This document shows positions 8,075 through 17,327 of a DNA stretch of 60,893 nucleotides, one piece after another. A model generated the notes under the pieces. The model ran no database searches, had not been told where the DNA came from, and saw only the letters and a list, made by a program, of their open reading frames with translations. The number at the start of each line of letters is the position of its first letter. Position 1 is the first letter of the stretch. Made by a program: the position numbers and the translations under genes. Source of the stretch: an uncultured Bacteroidales bacterium (GTDB lineage: Bacteria > Bacteroidota > Bacteroidia > Bacteroidales > UBA3663); assembly GCA_905235375.1 (NCBI GenBank), contig CAJOLH010000007.1, forward strand, positions 1 through 60,893, read 5' to 3'.

Positions 8075-8105
8075 AGAGAGCCACCCTTTGTCGGGGTGGC
8101 TCTCT
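8075..8105. terminator. Hairpin between convergent symporter gene and dnaG
   Basis: AGAGAGCCACCC at 8075-8086 is mirrored by GGGTGGCTCTCT starting near 8094, giving a stem of about 12 bp with a small loop. It sits in the 72 bp between two convergent stop codons and could end transcription from both sides. There is no strong T-run on either side, so efficiency is uncertain. Confidence 0.7.
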
Positions 8106-8114
8106 GATTATGTC

Positions 8115-10172
8115 CTATCGGCGGCCTGGAATGATGACACGTTCGCCTAATTTCTTATCAAAGCTTTTCTTGATGTTGAGTCTCTCCTTGAGTTGCTGCA
8201 TGAGTTCGTTGCTCTTGATGGGGTCGGAAGTGATGCGCAGCTCTTGGGTGATGGCATCAATCTCTTGTTCGAGGATGCAATTCTTCAGTTCGAGTATGGA
8301 GCGTGGCACAAGGGTGTCGATGCGCTCGACGTTTTGGGCTATGCCAAGGGCATCATAACGGTCCTGCATAAGGTTGATGGCTGTCTGCTGGACTTCGGGG
8401 TCGTCGAAGCGGTTGCTGAAGAACTTGACGCTGTCCCACATGACGTCTGGGTCGGCTGATGCATCGAGTGCCATGTCGTACATCCGTGCATAAAGGGGAT
8501 GCTGGAAAATCAGTTCATCGACATTGAGTTCGTTGTAGATGAAGTCGATGACACGTATATCGACATTCTCCTTTTTCTTTTCGTCGTTGTTGAAATAGGA
8601 GTATGTAAGCGTCTCGCCACCATGACGGACAATGTGCTTGATGATGTTGCGCTCGAAGCGGTCAGTGAGGCGCGATGGATAGGTGGGTGCCTGTGGCGCT
8701 GATTCCTGTTTGGGAGGCTCAGGGCGACTGGAGTTCTCGTCATTCTCGGAAATCTCGGAAGGGTTGGATTTGATTGAAAGTTCCTCGCGTTCACGGGCTG
8801 CCTGCTCGCGTCGCATTTCAATCTCCATCTTGCGTACTTCGGCCTGATAGTTGCTCTGCTTGGCCTGGTTGACGTAGCGCATGGTCTGCTGCTCGCTGAT
8901 GTTAAGGCTTTGCGCCACCTTTCCGACGAGGATCGAGCTGGTGATGGGGTCAGCGATCAGGGCCACGCTGTTGCAGACGCTTTGCGCCACCTTGGCCATG
9001 GCGTAGGGATCGTAGGGATTGACGTCCTTGAGCAGTGTGCGGATCTTGAACGAGATGAAGTCCTGCATATTGGCCTTGAAGTAGGCGCTGACTTCTTCGC
9101 TCGAATGCTTGCGGCAGAACGAATCGGGGTCTTCACCCTCGGGCAAAGTGATGATGCTAACGTTCATGCCTTCGAGAAGCAGGAGGTCGATACTCTTGAT
9201 GGAAGCGGTGATGCCTGCATTGTCGGCATCGAACATGAGCGCACAGTTGCGGGTGAATCGCTTGATGATGCGGATATGTTCGGAGGTCAATGCCGTACCC
9301 GAGGCTGCAATGACATTCTGGAAGCCAGCCTGTGACATGCTGAGCACATCGACGTTTCCTTCGACGACATAGCATAGGTCCTGCTTAGCCATTTCATTCT
9401 TGGCTTCGAACAGACCATAGGGCAGATCGGACTTGTGATAGATAGCCGATTCGGGCGAATTGACGTACTTCTTGAAGGCATGATCGACACGCTGGAGGAT
9501 GCGGCCTCCGAAGGCAATGCACTTGCCCGAGAGCGAATGATGGGGAAAGATGACGCGACCGGCAAAACGACAGACGGGTGTCTTCTTGGGGTCGTCGCCG
9601 TAACAGAGCCCCACGCCCGTACCATCGAGCAGGTATTCGCGCTTATGACCGCGCTGTAGTGCACGTGTGGCCAGGTCATCCTTGTCCTCAAGTGCATAGC
9701 CAAGATGATAGCGATGGATTGTGACATCCTGAATGCCGCGCTCTCGGAAGTATGCCAGACCGATGTTTCGCCCCTCGGGGGTGTCAAAGAGGTCATCTTC
9801 GAAGCATTTTTGTGCAAATTCGTTGAGATTGAACATGCCCTCGCGGTCGGTCTGCTGCTGCCGTTCCTCGTCGTTCATCTTCTTTTCCTCGACCTCGATG
9901 CCATACTTCTTGCCTAACCAGCGTATGGCTTCGTAGAAGGTCATCTGCTCCTTCTTCATCAGGAAGGTGACTGGCGAACCTCCTTCGCCGCAGGAGAAGC
10001 ATTTGCAGATGTTCTTGGCAGGCGAGACGTTGAATGACGGTGACTTGTCGGGATGGAATGGACACAAACCGATGTAATTGACGCCGCGACGCCGTAGCGT
10101 CACGAAGTCGGAAACGACATCGGCGATTTGAGCTGCGTCGATGACTTTGTCGATGGTTTGCTGGTCAATCAT
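8115..10172 (-). CDS. dnaG: DNA primase
   Basis: A 685-residue primase that makes RNA primers at the replication fork. The N-terminal CHC2 zinc-binding domain shows Cys37, His40, Cys57 and Cys60 (CPFH ... CFSC). The catalytic TOPRIM domain follows, with VVEGNVDVLSM and a later DADNAGI acidic motif. The C-terminal part is helical and should contact the replicative helicase; it carries a charged, proline-containing linker (SSRPEPPKQESAPQAP). The ATG at 10172 is chosen because it starts MIDQQTIDKVID, the usual primase start; the frame extends upstream inside rsmA. Its ATG overlaps the rsmA stop (ATGA), making it the last gene of a five-gene operon. Confidence 0.97.
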   Translation of the reverse strand: MIDQQTIDKVIDAAQIADVVSDFVTLRRRGVNYIGLCPFHPDKSPSFNVSPAKNICKCFSCGEGGSPVTFLMKKEQMTFYEAIRWLGKKYGIEVEEKKMNDEERQQQTDREGMFNLNEFAQKCFEDDLFDTPEGRNIGLAYFRERGIQDVTIHRYHLGYALEDKDDLATRALQRGHKREYLLDGTGVGLCYGDDPKKTPVCRFAGRVIFPHHSLSGKCIAFGGRILQRVDHAFKKYVNSPESAIYHKSDLPYGLFEAKNEMAKQDLCYVVEGNVDVLSMSQAGFQNVIAASGTALTSEHIRIIKRFTRNCALMFDADNAGITASIKSIDLLLLEGMNVSIITLPEGEDPDSFCRKHSSEEVSAYFKANMQDFISFKIRTLLKDVNPYDPYAMAKVAQSVCNSVALIADPITSSILVGKVAQSLNISEQQTMRYVNQAKQSNYQAEVRKMEIEMRREQAAREREELSIKSNPSEISENDENSSRPEPPKQESAPQAPTYPSRLTDRFERNIIKHIVRHGGETLTYSYFNNDEKKKENVDIRVIDFIYNELNVDELIFQHPLYARMYDMALDASADPDVMWDSVKFFSNRFDDPEVQQTAINLMQDRYDALGIAQNVERIDTLVPRSILELKNCILEQEIDAITQELRITSDPIKSNELMQQLKERLNIKKSFDKKLGERVIIPGRR

Positions 10173-11035
10173 TTCGTTTTGAGACGAACCGTGAGGTCGA
10201 TGAAGTCTTGTACGGAGAGTTGTTCGGCACGTTGGTCGAAGAGGGAGTCCTGCAGGATGGTGGCAAAGTCGTCGGGCTGCCATTCCTGGACAAGGTTGCG
10301 CAAGCAGTTGCGAAGCGTCTTGCGACGGGTCCCGAAGGCGTTCTTGACGAGGGTGCGGAAATCGCGTTCATCGCAAGGCAGTTGGCTGACGGCATTTCGC
10401 GTCATGCGGATAACTGCACTTTGCACCTTGGGAGGTGGATTGAACACCCCGGGGGGAACGGTGAAGCAATATTCGATGTCGTACCACACCTGAATGAGTA
10501 CTGAAAGCACACCATAGGTCTTTGAACCTGGACGGGCTGCCAGTCGTTCGGCCACTTCCTTCTGAATCATGCCCGAACAGAGGGGGATGAGGTCTCGGTA
10601 ATCGACGACGCGGAAGAAGATTTGCGAAGAGATGTTGTAGGGATAGTTGCCGATGAGGGCAAATGGCTCGCCGCCGAAGACCTCGGGTCCATCGAGGGGC
10701 AGCTTGAGGAAATCCGCTTCGATGATGCGCTTGTCGAGCGAACTGGGATAGTGCAGACGCAGGTAGGATACCGACTCTCCATCGAGTTCGACGACCTTCA
10801 GGTTGCAGCCTTTCTGAATGAGGAACTGCGTAAGCACGCCCATGCCCGGACCAACCTCAAGGACTGGCAGCTGCCGGTGGGTATCCAACGTGTCAGCGAT
10901 TCGCTGCGCGATGGAGAGATCGGTAAGAAAGTGCTGACCCAGATTCTTCTTGGCGCGCACCTTGTCATTGTACGACATGGGGTGCACTTGGTCAGAATGT
11001 TGGGCGCGGTCGGTGTATCGTCGGTTTTTGTTCAT
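10169..11035 (-). CDS. rsmA: 16S rRNA (A1518/A1519) dimethyltransferase
   Basis: A 288-residue KsgA/RsmA protein that dimethylates two adenines in helix 45 of 16S rRNA. Visible motifs: RAKKNLGQHFL at the N-terminal side, SAM motif I LEVGPGMGVLT, and the substrate-adenine motif NYPYNIS. The C-terminal helical domain contains TRRKTLRNCL. The ATG at 11035 overlaps the preceding stop in an ATGA junction and is preferred, giving about 20 extra residues before the family's usual start; an internal ATG at 10978 (MSYNDKV) is the alternative. Position just before dnaG in one operon links ribosome maturation and replication genes. Confidence 0.95.
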   Translation of the reverse strand: MNKNRRYTDRAQHSDQVHPMSYNDKVRAKKNLGQHFLTDLSIAQRIADTLDTHRQLPVLEVGPGMGVLTQFLIQKGCNLKVVELDGESVSYLRLHYPSSLDKRIIEADFLKLPLDGPEVFGGEPFALIGNYPYNISSQIFFRVVDYRDLIPLCSGMIQKEVAERLAARPGSKTYGVLSVLIQVWYDIEYCFTVPPGVFNPPPKVQSAVIRMTRNAVSQLPCDERDFRTLVKNAFGTRRKTLRNCLRNLVQEWQPDDFATILQDSLFDQRAEQLSVQDFIDLTVRLKTK

Positions 11036-12099
11036 TGCTCTTTTTCGGAGAATCCGAAGGACTCGGAGATTGGAACGATGCCTAAGCCAGGGGCTGATTG
11101 CAGTGTTACAAGTCCATCGATGACCTGCATACCTCCAAGGAACGGATCGTTCGAGATAAGCAGATTTCCGTCAAGGTCGAGATAATCGGCGCAAGGAGCC
11201 AGTTGTGCAGCTGCGGTGACTGCGCACGCCGTCTCGGTCATGCAACCGAGCATCACCTGCATCCCCTGCATACGGGCCAGCTGTATCATGAGTCGGGCAG
11301 GAGCAAGGCCACCGCACTTCATCAGCTTGATGTTGATGCCATGACAGCAGTCCTTGAGCCTGATGACGTCGGCGGGACCTTGCACACTTTCATCGAGGAT
11401 GATGGGCAAGGGCGAATGCTTGGTGAGCCATTGCAGTCCGTCAAGGTCATGCTTTGGGAGAGGTTGCTCAACCATGATGACACCTTGTGTCTGCAACCAC
11501 TGGATCTGCTCCAAAGCCTCATCGGGTGATGTCCATCCCTGATTGGCATCGACCGTCAAGGGCAGGTCAGTCACCTCACGAATGGAACGGATGAGTTCAC
11601 GATCGCCTTCAACACCCACCTTGACCTTCAGTCTGCCAAAACGTCCTTCCACTTCGCGTACCTTCTGCTTGACGACCTCGCGAGTGTCAATGCCGATGGT
11701 GTAGGTGGTGTAGGTGCAACGTTCGGGCGAAAGGCCGAACAGACGCCACAGTGGTTGGCCCAGAATTCGTCCTGCAAGGTCGTGGAGGGCGATGTCGATG
11801 GCAGCCTTGGCTGAAAAGTTGTGGGCATCAGGCTCGTCATCATCAAGGTGCATCACGTAGGAAAGGATGTCATCGGTGCGCAAAGGGTCATCGAACGTGC
11901 TGAGATCGACACGCTTGAGGAAGTCACAGACGCTCTCGATGCTTTCGCCAAGGTAGGGAGGCATGGAAGCCTCGCCATATCCCGTCAGTCCTTGATGAGT
12001 GATGGCTATAAGAACATCAGGTGTCTGGCTGCGCGAGCAACCAGACACTGTGAATGTATGCTGCAACTGCAGCGGATAGGGTCGATAACTAAGCTGCAT
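11032..12099 (-). CDS. L-Ala-D/L-Glu (dipeptide) epimerase, enolase superfamily
   Basis: A 355-residue member of the mandelate racemase/muconate lactonising branch of the enolase superfamily. The catalytic base motif is KVKVG (lysine two before the last), the metal ligands lie in VDANQGW, MVEQPL and ILDESV, and a second lysine in NIKLMKCGG is the opposite base. This pattern and length fit L-Ala-D/L-Glu epimerase, which recycles the murein dipeptide. The start overlaps the PPi-PFK stop (TGATG), and its own stop overlaps rsmA. Other dipeptide specificities in this family are possible. Confidence 0.88.
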   Translation of the reverse strand: MQLSYRPYPLQLQHTFTVSGCSRSQTPDVLIAITHQGLTGYGEASMPPYLGESIESVCDFLKRVDLSTFDDPLRTDDILSYVMHLDDDEPDAHNFSAKAAIDIALHDLAGRILGQPLWRLFGLSPERCTYTTYTIGIDTREVVKQKVREVEGRFGRLKVKVGVEGDRELIRSIREVTDLPLTVDANQGWTSPDEALEQIQWLQTQGVIMVEQPLPKHDLDGLQWLTKHSPLPIILDESVQGPADVIRLKDCCHGINIKLMKCGGLAPARLMIQLARMQGMQVMLGCMTETACAVTAAAQLAPCADYLDLDGNLLISNDPFLGGMQVIDGLVTLQSAPGLGIVPISESFGFSEKEQ

Positions 12100-13763
12100 C
12101 AGAGCTTGTCACTCTGCTCGAGGGTGAGTGTTGCCGTTGGACGATCGCAAACCTCGGCGGGGCCGAAATACTGGATTGGGCCAGGATAAACGAATGAGGT
12201 GTTGCGCGACCATTCGGTGCGATGACGAACGAAGAACTTGTAGGGCTTGCCTGTCAGTTCGACGAGGGCCTTCTTGATCACAGGCTTCATCTGACCGTTG
12301 CGCTTCTCCATGTTCATCATCATGGTGATGGGGATACCACCAGCAATCCATTCGTCGGCAGGACGGAAGGTGTTCTTGATGGACGACATGTAACCAGTCT
12401 TGCCGGCAGAGATGAGCATAGCAGCATTGTAGCCGAGGCTGTAGCAGTAGTCGGCATCCCAGTTGGAAGGAGCGGCGCAGCGGCCCTCGTATCCGAAGAA
12501 GTGGTGCTGGGTAGCGAACTTGCCGGTGTAGATGCCATCCTTCTTCCACTGGTCAAGCTTAGCCTTAACCATCTCGGCGAGCAGCTGCTCGGTCTCGATA
12601 AGGGAAACCTGTACGTTACCGTGTGGGTCGCGCTCAAGAGCCAGCTGACGGCTAACAGAAAGTGGGAGAGACTTGAAGAGGGCAGCGTTCTCGTCAGAGA
12701 GGTGACCGAGCACGTAGTCAATCTTCTTGTCGGCAGCCACGAGGTCGAAGTCTGCCTGGTTCTTGGCGAGCATGTCATTGAGTTCGGCGATGAGTCGCTT
12801 GATGGCTGGGATGAACTCGATGAGTCCCTCAGGAACGAGGACAACGCCATAGTTCATGCCAAGGTTGGCACGGTCGGTAACGACTTCAGCGATATAGGTT
12901 ACGATGTCGTCGAGAGTCTGGTTCTTGGCCTCAACCTCTTCGCCAAGCAGGGTAACATTGGGATGAGTCTGGAGTGCACATTCGAGGGTGACGTGGCTGG
13001 CGCTACGACCCATGAGTTTCACGAAGTGCCAGTACTTCTTGGCAGAGTTGCAGTCGCGCATGATGTTGCCAATGACCTCGGAATAAACCTTGGTGGCAGT
13101 GTCGAAGCCGAATGAAGCCTCAATCTCGCTGTTCTTGAGGTCGCCGTCAATGGTCTTTGGGCAACCGATAACCTGCACGTCAGCACCGATTGACTTGTAG
13201 TATTCTGCCAATACACAGGCATTGGTATTGGAGTCGTCGCCGCCGATGATGACAAGTGCCTTGATGTCGAGAGCCTGGAGAATCTCAAGACCCTTGTCGA
13301 ACTGCTCTTTCTTCTCAAGCTTGGTGCGACCGGAACCGATGATGTCGAAACCACCAGTGTTGCGGTACTCATCAATGATGTTACCGGTGAGCTCTATGTA
13401 GTTGTGCTCAATAAGGCCGGCAGGGCCGAGGATGAAGCCGTAGAGACGGTTCTTTGGATTGAGGCTCTTGATTCCGTCAAAGAGACCTGAGATGACATTA
13501 TGACCGCCAGGAGCCTGGCCACCAGAGAGGATGACACCTACGTTGAGCGAGGCCGAATGTTTGCCACCCTCGGAAGGCTCAAAGTGAACGTAAGGCATAC
13601 CATAGGTATTGGGGAAGAGTTCCTTGATCTCCTCCTGATTGTCGGCAGACTCAGTGGGTTCACCTTCTACGATGGTAAGAGGGCCGCAGAGGGCCTTAGG
13701 CATCTTGGGACGATACGCAGCGCGTGCGATCTCCAAAGCGCTTTTTTCAACAGTTGTTTCCAT
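12099..13763 (-). CDS. pfp: Diphosphate--fructose-6-phosphate 1-phosphotransferase (PPi-dependent PFK)
   Basis: A 554-residue phosphofructokinase of the long, plant-like PPi-dependent class, which interconverts fructose 6-phosphate and fructose 1,6-bisphosphate with pyrophosphate. The phosphoryl-donor site reads GGDDSNT instead of the GGDGT-type site of ATP enzymes; the second aspartate is the marker of PPi use. PKTIDGDLKN, MGRSASHVTLECAL and GYEGRCAAPSNWD complete the active site. It follows the AICAR formyltransferase by 66 nt and overlaps the epimerase by one base. Reversible PPi-linked glycolysis is common in the Bacteroidales. Confidence 0.95.
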   Translation of the reverse strand: METTVEKSALEIARAAYRPKMPKALCGPLTIVEGEPTESADNQEEIKELFPNTYGMPYVHFEPSEGGKHSASLNVGVILSGGQAPGGHNVISGLFDGIKSLNPKNRLYGFILGPAGLIEHNYIELTGNIIDEYRNTGGFDIIGSGRTKLEKKEQFDKGLEILQALDIKALVIIGGDDSNTNACVLAEYYKSIGADVQVIGCPKTIDGDLKNSEIEASFGFDTATKVYSEVIGNIMRDCNSAKKYWHFVKLMGRSASHVTLECALQTHPNVTLLGEEVEAKNQTLDDIVTYIAEVVTDRANLGMNYGVVLVPEGLIEFIPAIKRLIAELNDMLAKNQADFDLVAADKKIDYVLGHLSDENAALFKSLPLSVSRQLALERDPHGNVQVSLIETEQLLAEMVKAKLDQWKKDGIYTGKFATQHHFFGYEGRCAAPSNWDADYCYSLGYNAAMLISAGKTGYMSSIKNTFRPADEWIAGGIPITMMMNMEKRNGQMKPVIKKALVELTGKPYKFFVRHRTEWSRNTSFVYPGPIQYFGPAEVCDRPTATLTLEQSDKL

Positions 13764-13829
13764 AAAATTGCTTTTAAGTAATGTTTTGGTTTATAGCTCT
13801 TGTTTTGATGACATATTATTGACACTGGA

Positions 13830-15011
13830 TCAATGATGGAAGAGACGAACGCCGGTGAAGACACAAACCATGCCGTACTTGTCGCAGGTTGCAATCACGT
13901 TGTCGTCGCGTACCGAACCACCGGCTTCGGCGATGTATTGTACGCCAGACTTGCGAGCACGTTCGATGTTGTCGCCAAAGGGGAAGAATGCGTCAGATCC
14001 CAACGCTACGCCCGTAAGCTTCTGCAGCCACTCCTTCTTCTCAGCCAAGGAGAGGACTTCAGGACGTTCGGTGAAGAAGTTCTGCCATGTGCCTTCGCGC
14101 AACACGTCGTCATGTTCCTCCTCGCTGATGTAAACGTCGATGGTGTTGTCACGGTCGGCACGCTTGATGCCTTCCTTGAACGGCAGAGCCATCACCTTGG
14201 GATGCTGGCGCAGCCACCAGATGTCGGCCTTGTTGCCGGCGAGACGTGTGCAGTGGATGCGGCTCTGCTGACCGGCACCAATGCCGATGGCCTGACCGTC
14301 CTTCACATAGCATACAGAGTTCGATTGGGTATATTTGAGCGTGATGAGTGCAATGACGAGGTCGCGACGTGCTTCGGCAGGGAGATTCTTGTTCTCGGTA
14401 GGGATGTTGGCGAAGAGTGCATCGTCGTTGAGATTGATTTCGTTGCGCCCCTGCTCGAAAGTGATGCCATAGACCATCTTGCGCTCCACGGGTGCCGGAC
14501 GATAGGAGGGATCCATCTGAATAACGCAGTAAGTGCCCTTGCGCTTGGCCTGGAGGATGGCAAGTGCTTCGGGTTCGTAGCCAGGAGCAATCACACCATC
14601 GCTCACCTCACGATTGATGAGCTTGGCAGTAGCTACATCGCACACATCGGACAGCGCAATGAAATCGCCGAACGACGACATGCGGTCAGCACCACGGGCG
14701 CGTACATACGCTGAAGCCAATGGGGTGAGCTCGTAGTCATCGGTGAAGTAGATTTTCTTCAGGGTTTCGGAGAGTGGCAGACCCACAGCAGCTCCGGCTG
14801 GCGATACGTGCTTGAAGCTTGTGGCAGCAGGGAGACCGGTGGCTGCCTTTAGTTCGCTGACAAGCTGCCAGCTGTTGAAGGCATCAAGAAGATTAATATA
14901 ACCAGGACGACCATTGAGAACGGTAATGGGCAGTTCCTTGTCACCCTCCATAAAGATTCGCGACGGCTTCTGATTGGGATTGCATCCGTATTTGAGTTCG
15001 AGTTCTTTCAT
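13830..15011 (-). CDS. AICAR formyltransferase, stand-alone (no IMP cyclohydrolase domain)
   Basis: A 393-residue protein matching only the C-terminal transformylase half of PurH. The catalytic pair is in [11 protein letters not shown], and further landmarks are [42 protein letters not shown] and GGSVRDDNV. It transfers a formyl group from 10-formyl-THF to AICAR in purine synthesis. The MGS-like cyclohydrolase domain is absent: the protein starts near the domain boundary with [14 protein letters not shown], a start known for the single-domain form in several bacteria. A separate IMP cyclohydrolase or a normal purH must then be encoded elsewhere. First gene of the five-gene operon, with a good promoter upstream. 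Confidence 0.9.
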   Translation of the reverse strand: MKELELKYGCNPNQKPSRIFMEGDKELPITVLNGRPGYINLLDAFNSWQLVSELKAATGLPAATSFKHVSPAGAAVGLPLSETLKKIYFTDDYELTPLASAYVRARGADRMSSFGDFIALSDVCDVATAKLINREVSDGVIAPGYEPEALAILQAKRKGTYCVIQMDPSYRPAPVERKMVYGITFEQGRNEINLNDDALFANIPTENKNLPAEARRDLVIALITLKYTQSNSVCYVKDGQAIGIGAGQQSRIHCTRLAGNKADIWWLRQHPKVMALPFKEGIKRADRDNTIDVYISEEEHDDVLREGTWQNFFTERPEVLSLAEKKEWLQKLTGVALGSDAFFPFGDNIERARKSGVQYIAEAGGSVRDDNVIATCDKYGMVCVFTGVRLFHH

Positions 15012-15044
15012 ATTTAAATATAAGTGCTAACCTAATAGTCGGTG

Positions 15045-15076
15045 CAAATTTAGTATTTTTAGACGAAAATACCAAA
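15045..15076 (-). promoter_or_regulatory. Promoter of the AICAR formyltransferase-to-dnaG operon
   Basis: On the minus strand, TTTG (15076-15073) and TAAATTTG (15052-15045) are 20 nt apart. The predicted start is about 27 nt before the ATG at 15011. It lies back to back with the plus-strand promoter at 15092-15123. Confidence 0.78.
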
Positions 15077-15091
15077 TATTTGCAGATGAAT

Positions 15092-15123
15092 TTTGTTTTT
15101 GTCAAATTATTTTACTATATTTG
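15092..15123 (+). promoter_or_regulatory. Promoter of the glycosidase lipoprotein operon
   Basis: TTTG at 15092-15095 and TATATTTG at 15116-15123 are separated by 20 nt. The predicted start near 15130 is about 14 nt before the ATG at 15144, so this is a short leader. It is divergent from the 15045-15076 promoter, with only about 15 bp between the two -33 boxes. Confidence 0.8.
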
Positions 15124-15143
15124 CACCCGCTAAATACGAAGAT

Positions 15144-17318
15144 ATGCAAAATTCAAATGTCACTACCGTAAAATTAATGGGACTTGCAGCCTTGGCTGCA
15201 GTGCTCGTTTCGTGCAATAGGAAGGCCGATGCGCCCATTGACCGAGTGGCTCTGCTGGAGCGAAACAACCCCGTCGTAACTGCCCTCGACACCATGGCAT
15301 CACTGACAGTAGGCAACGGTGACTTCGCAATGACTGTCGATGTCACTGGCCTGCAGACCTTCCCCGAGAAATACAGTAAGGGTGTGCCCCTCGGCACCAT
15401 GTCGAGTTGGGGATGGCACAGTTTTGACAACCCCGAGAAGTTCGACCCGAAGGAAGTGCTTGTGGCCTACGACTTCGGCACTGGCAGCAAGGAGGCGCTC
15501 TATTCGCAGCAGGTCAATCCGAAAAAGGATGCACGCAAAGCGGCTGCTTCCGACTGGTTGCGTGCCAATCCGCATCGTCTGCATTTGGGCAATTTGGGCC
15601 TCTTCATCGACGAAGGAGAAAAGCCTGAGATTACTGATATCAATCAGAAACTGGACCTCTTGACGGGCACCATTACTTCCGACTACAAATACAATGGAAT
15701 GCCGATGCACGTCGTGACGGCGTGTGCTCCTGAGGCTGACATCATTGGTGTGACTATCGATGCCGAGCAGCCCATGCCGCTCGTGCTGCGCATCCCAGGT
15801 CCAACCGGCAAACATTCCGACGATGCGAGCGACTGGCTCAATACGCCCGACTGCCTGCTGCGTGGCAATTCGTTCATCGTGCCCTACGGCTTCATCATCG
15901 ACATTGAGGGTGGCGAAGGCTGTTCCCTTGAACAAATCGATAATAACAAGGTGCTCATCTCGCCTCGCAAGAACGAGGCAGGCCATTACGAACTGACTTT
16001 CGAATGGCGACCCGACACGCTGCAGAATGTTCCGGGCATGATGCGTGCTGACGAAGTCATGACAGCCAGTGAAGCACATTGGAGAAAGTTCTGGACTGAA
16101 GGCGCTGCTGTCGATTTCAGCGACTGCACCGATCCGCGTGCCAAGGAGATGGAGCGACGTGTGGTTCTCAGCCAATATCTGCTGGCCATCAACAGTGCTG
16201 GTCACACACCTCCGCAGGAGACGGGCCTGACCTACAACTCGTGGTTCGGCAAGTTCCATCTCGAAATGATCTATTGGCATCAAGCATGGCTTCCGCTATG
16301 GGGGCATGGAGAACTGCTCGACCGCACCCTCTCGTGGTACAAGCAGCCTAAGCCGCATGCTTTGGCGAAAGAGATTGCCGAGCGACAGGGCTACAAGGGT
16401 GTGCGCTGGATGAAGATGACCGACCCCAGCGGCATGGAGGCTCCGTCGAAAGTGGGCAGTTTCCTGATCTGGCAACAGCCGCACCCCATCTATCTGGCTG
16501 AGTTGCTGCGACGCAATGACCCATCTGTGGTCGATCGCTATTACGACATCGTGATGGAGACTGCTAAGTTCATGGGAGACTTTGCCGTGTTTGAGCCCGA
16601 GCATAACCGCTTTGTCCTGAAGGGCAACATTCCGGCACAGGAGACCTTGCGTGCGGCAGAGGTGGTTAATTCACCTTACGAACTTTCGGAGTGGCGCACT
16701 GTGCTCATGATGGCGCAGCATTGGCGTGAAATCAAAGGGGAGGAGCGTGTGGCTCGTTGGGACTCGATCATCGACCTCATCTCTCCCTTGGCATGGAAGG
16801 ACGGAGCTGCCAACGATTCGGAATTCAATGTGGATAAGAACAAGAAGTATGGCAAGGTTTATCTTGCTTGCGAGACCAACCCCGACACCTATACAGACCG
16901 CCGTCTGACCAGCGACCACATGGCTGTGCTTGGCGCTCTCGGCATCTATCCCGACTCTCGCCTTATCAACGATACGATCATGAGTAATACGCTGTCGTGG
17001 GTGATGGACAACTGGAACTGGAACCATACATGGGGCTGGGACTATCCGATGACAGCGATGTGTGCGGCTCGTCTGAACCGTCCGGACGATGCCGTGTCGA
17101 TTCTCCTGAACAAGGAACGCACCAATACCTATCTGCCCAACGGACACAACTTCCAGGACCAGCGTCTGCGCTGCTATCTGCCAGGCAATGGCGGCCTGCT
17201 TACTGCCGTAGCGATGATGTGTGCAGGTTGGGATGGCTGTGAGTTGGGCAAGAATCCAGGCTGGCCAAAGGATGGCAAGTGGAATGTTCGTTGGGAAGGT
17301 TTGAAGCCTTTGCCATAA
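15144..17318 (+). CDS. Lipoprotein, six-hairpin glycosidase-like (GH65/GH95-like)
   Basis: A 724-residue exported lipoprotein. The signal peptide ends in the lipobox LVSC with the lipidated Cys24. The N-terminal half is a beta-sandwich-like region (TVGNGDFAMTVDVTGLQTFPEKY), and the C-terminal half is helical with the (alpha/alpha)6 features of six-hairpin glycosidases: YNSWFGKFHLEMIYWHQAW, NWNHTWGWDYPM and LPGNGGLLTAVAMM. Members act on glycosides at the cell surface or in the periplasm; the exact sugar is not evident and the CAZy family cannot be fixed. The ATG at 15144 is chosen because it begins the lipoprotein signal; an upstream TTG overlaps the promoter. Followed after 9 nt by the DUF5715 gene. 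Confidence 0.82.
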   Translation: MQNSNVTTVKLMGLAALAAVLVSCNRKADAPIDRVALLERNNPVVTALDTMASLTVGNGDFAMTVDVTGLQTFPEKYSKGVPLGTMSSWGWHSFDNPEKFDPKEVLVAYDFGTGSKEALYSQQVNPKKDARKAAASDWLRANPHRLHLGNLGLFIDEGEKPEITDINQKLDLLTGTITSDYKYNGMPMHVVTACAPEADIIGVTIDAEQPMPLVLRIPGPTGKHSDDASDWLNTPDCLLRGNSFIVPYGFIIDIEGGEGCSLEQIDNNKVLISPRKNEAGHYELTFEWRPDTLQNVPGMMRADEVMTASEAHWRKFWTEGAAVDFSDCTDPRAKEMERRVVLSQYLLAINSAGHTPPQETGLTYNSWFGKFHLEMIYWHQAWLPLWGHGELLDRTLSWYKQPKPHALAKEIAERQGYKGVRWMKMTDPSGMEAPSKVGSFLIWQQPHPIYLAELLRRNDPSVVDRYYDIVMETAKFMGDFAVFEPEHNRFVLKGNIPAQETLRAAEVVNSPYELSEWRTVLMMAQHWREIKGEERVARWDSIIDLISPLAWKDGAANDSEFNVDKNKKYGKVYLACETNPDTYTDRRLTSDHMAVLGALGIYPDSRLINDTIMSNTLSWVMDNWNWNHTWGWDYPMTAMCAARLNRPDDAVSILLNKERTNTYLPNGHNFQDQRLRCYLPGNGGLLTAVAMMCAGWDGCELGKNPGWPKDGKWNVRWEGLKPLP

Positions 17319-17327
17319 TAATTCATA

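Noticed and set aside
12222..13115. 297-codon plus-strand ORF
   Set aside because: Antisense to PPi-PFK, whose motifs are complete; its translation is hydrophobic and repetitive, as is usual for shadows.
13833..14714. 293-codon plus-strand ORF
   Set aside because: Antisense to the AICAR formyltransferase gene; no motif or promoter.
15300..16283. 327-codon minus-strand ORF
   Set aside because: Antisense to the lipoprotein glycosidase, without promoter or motif.
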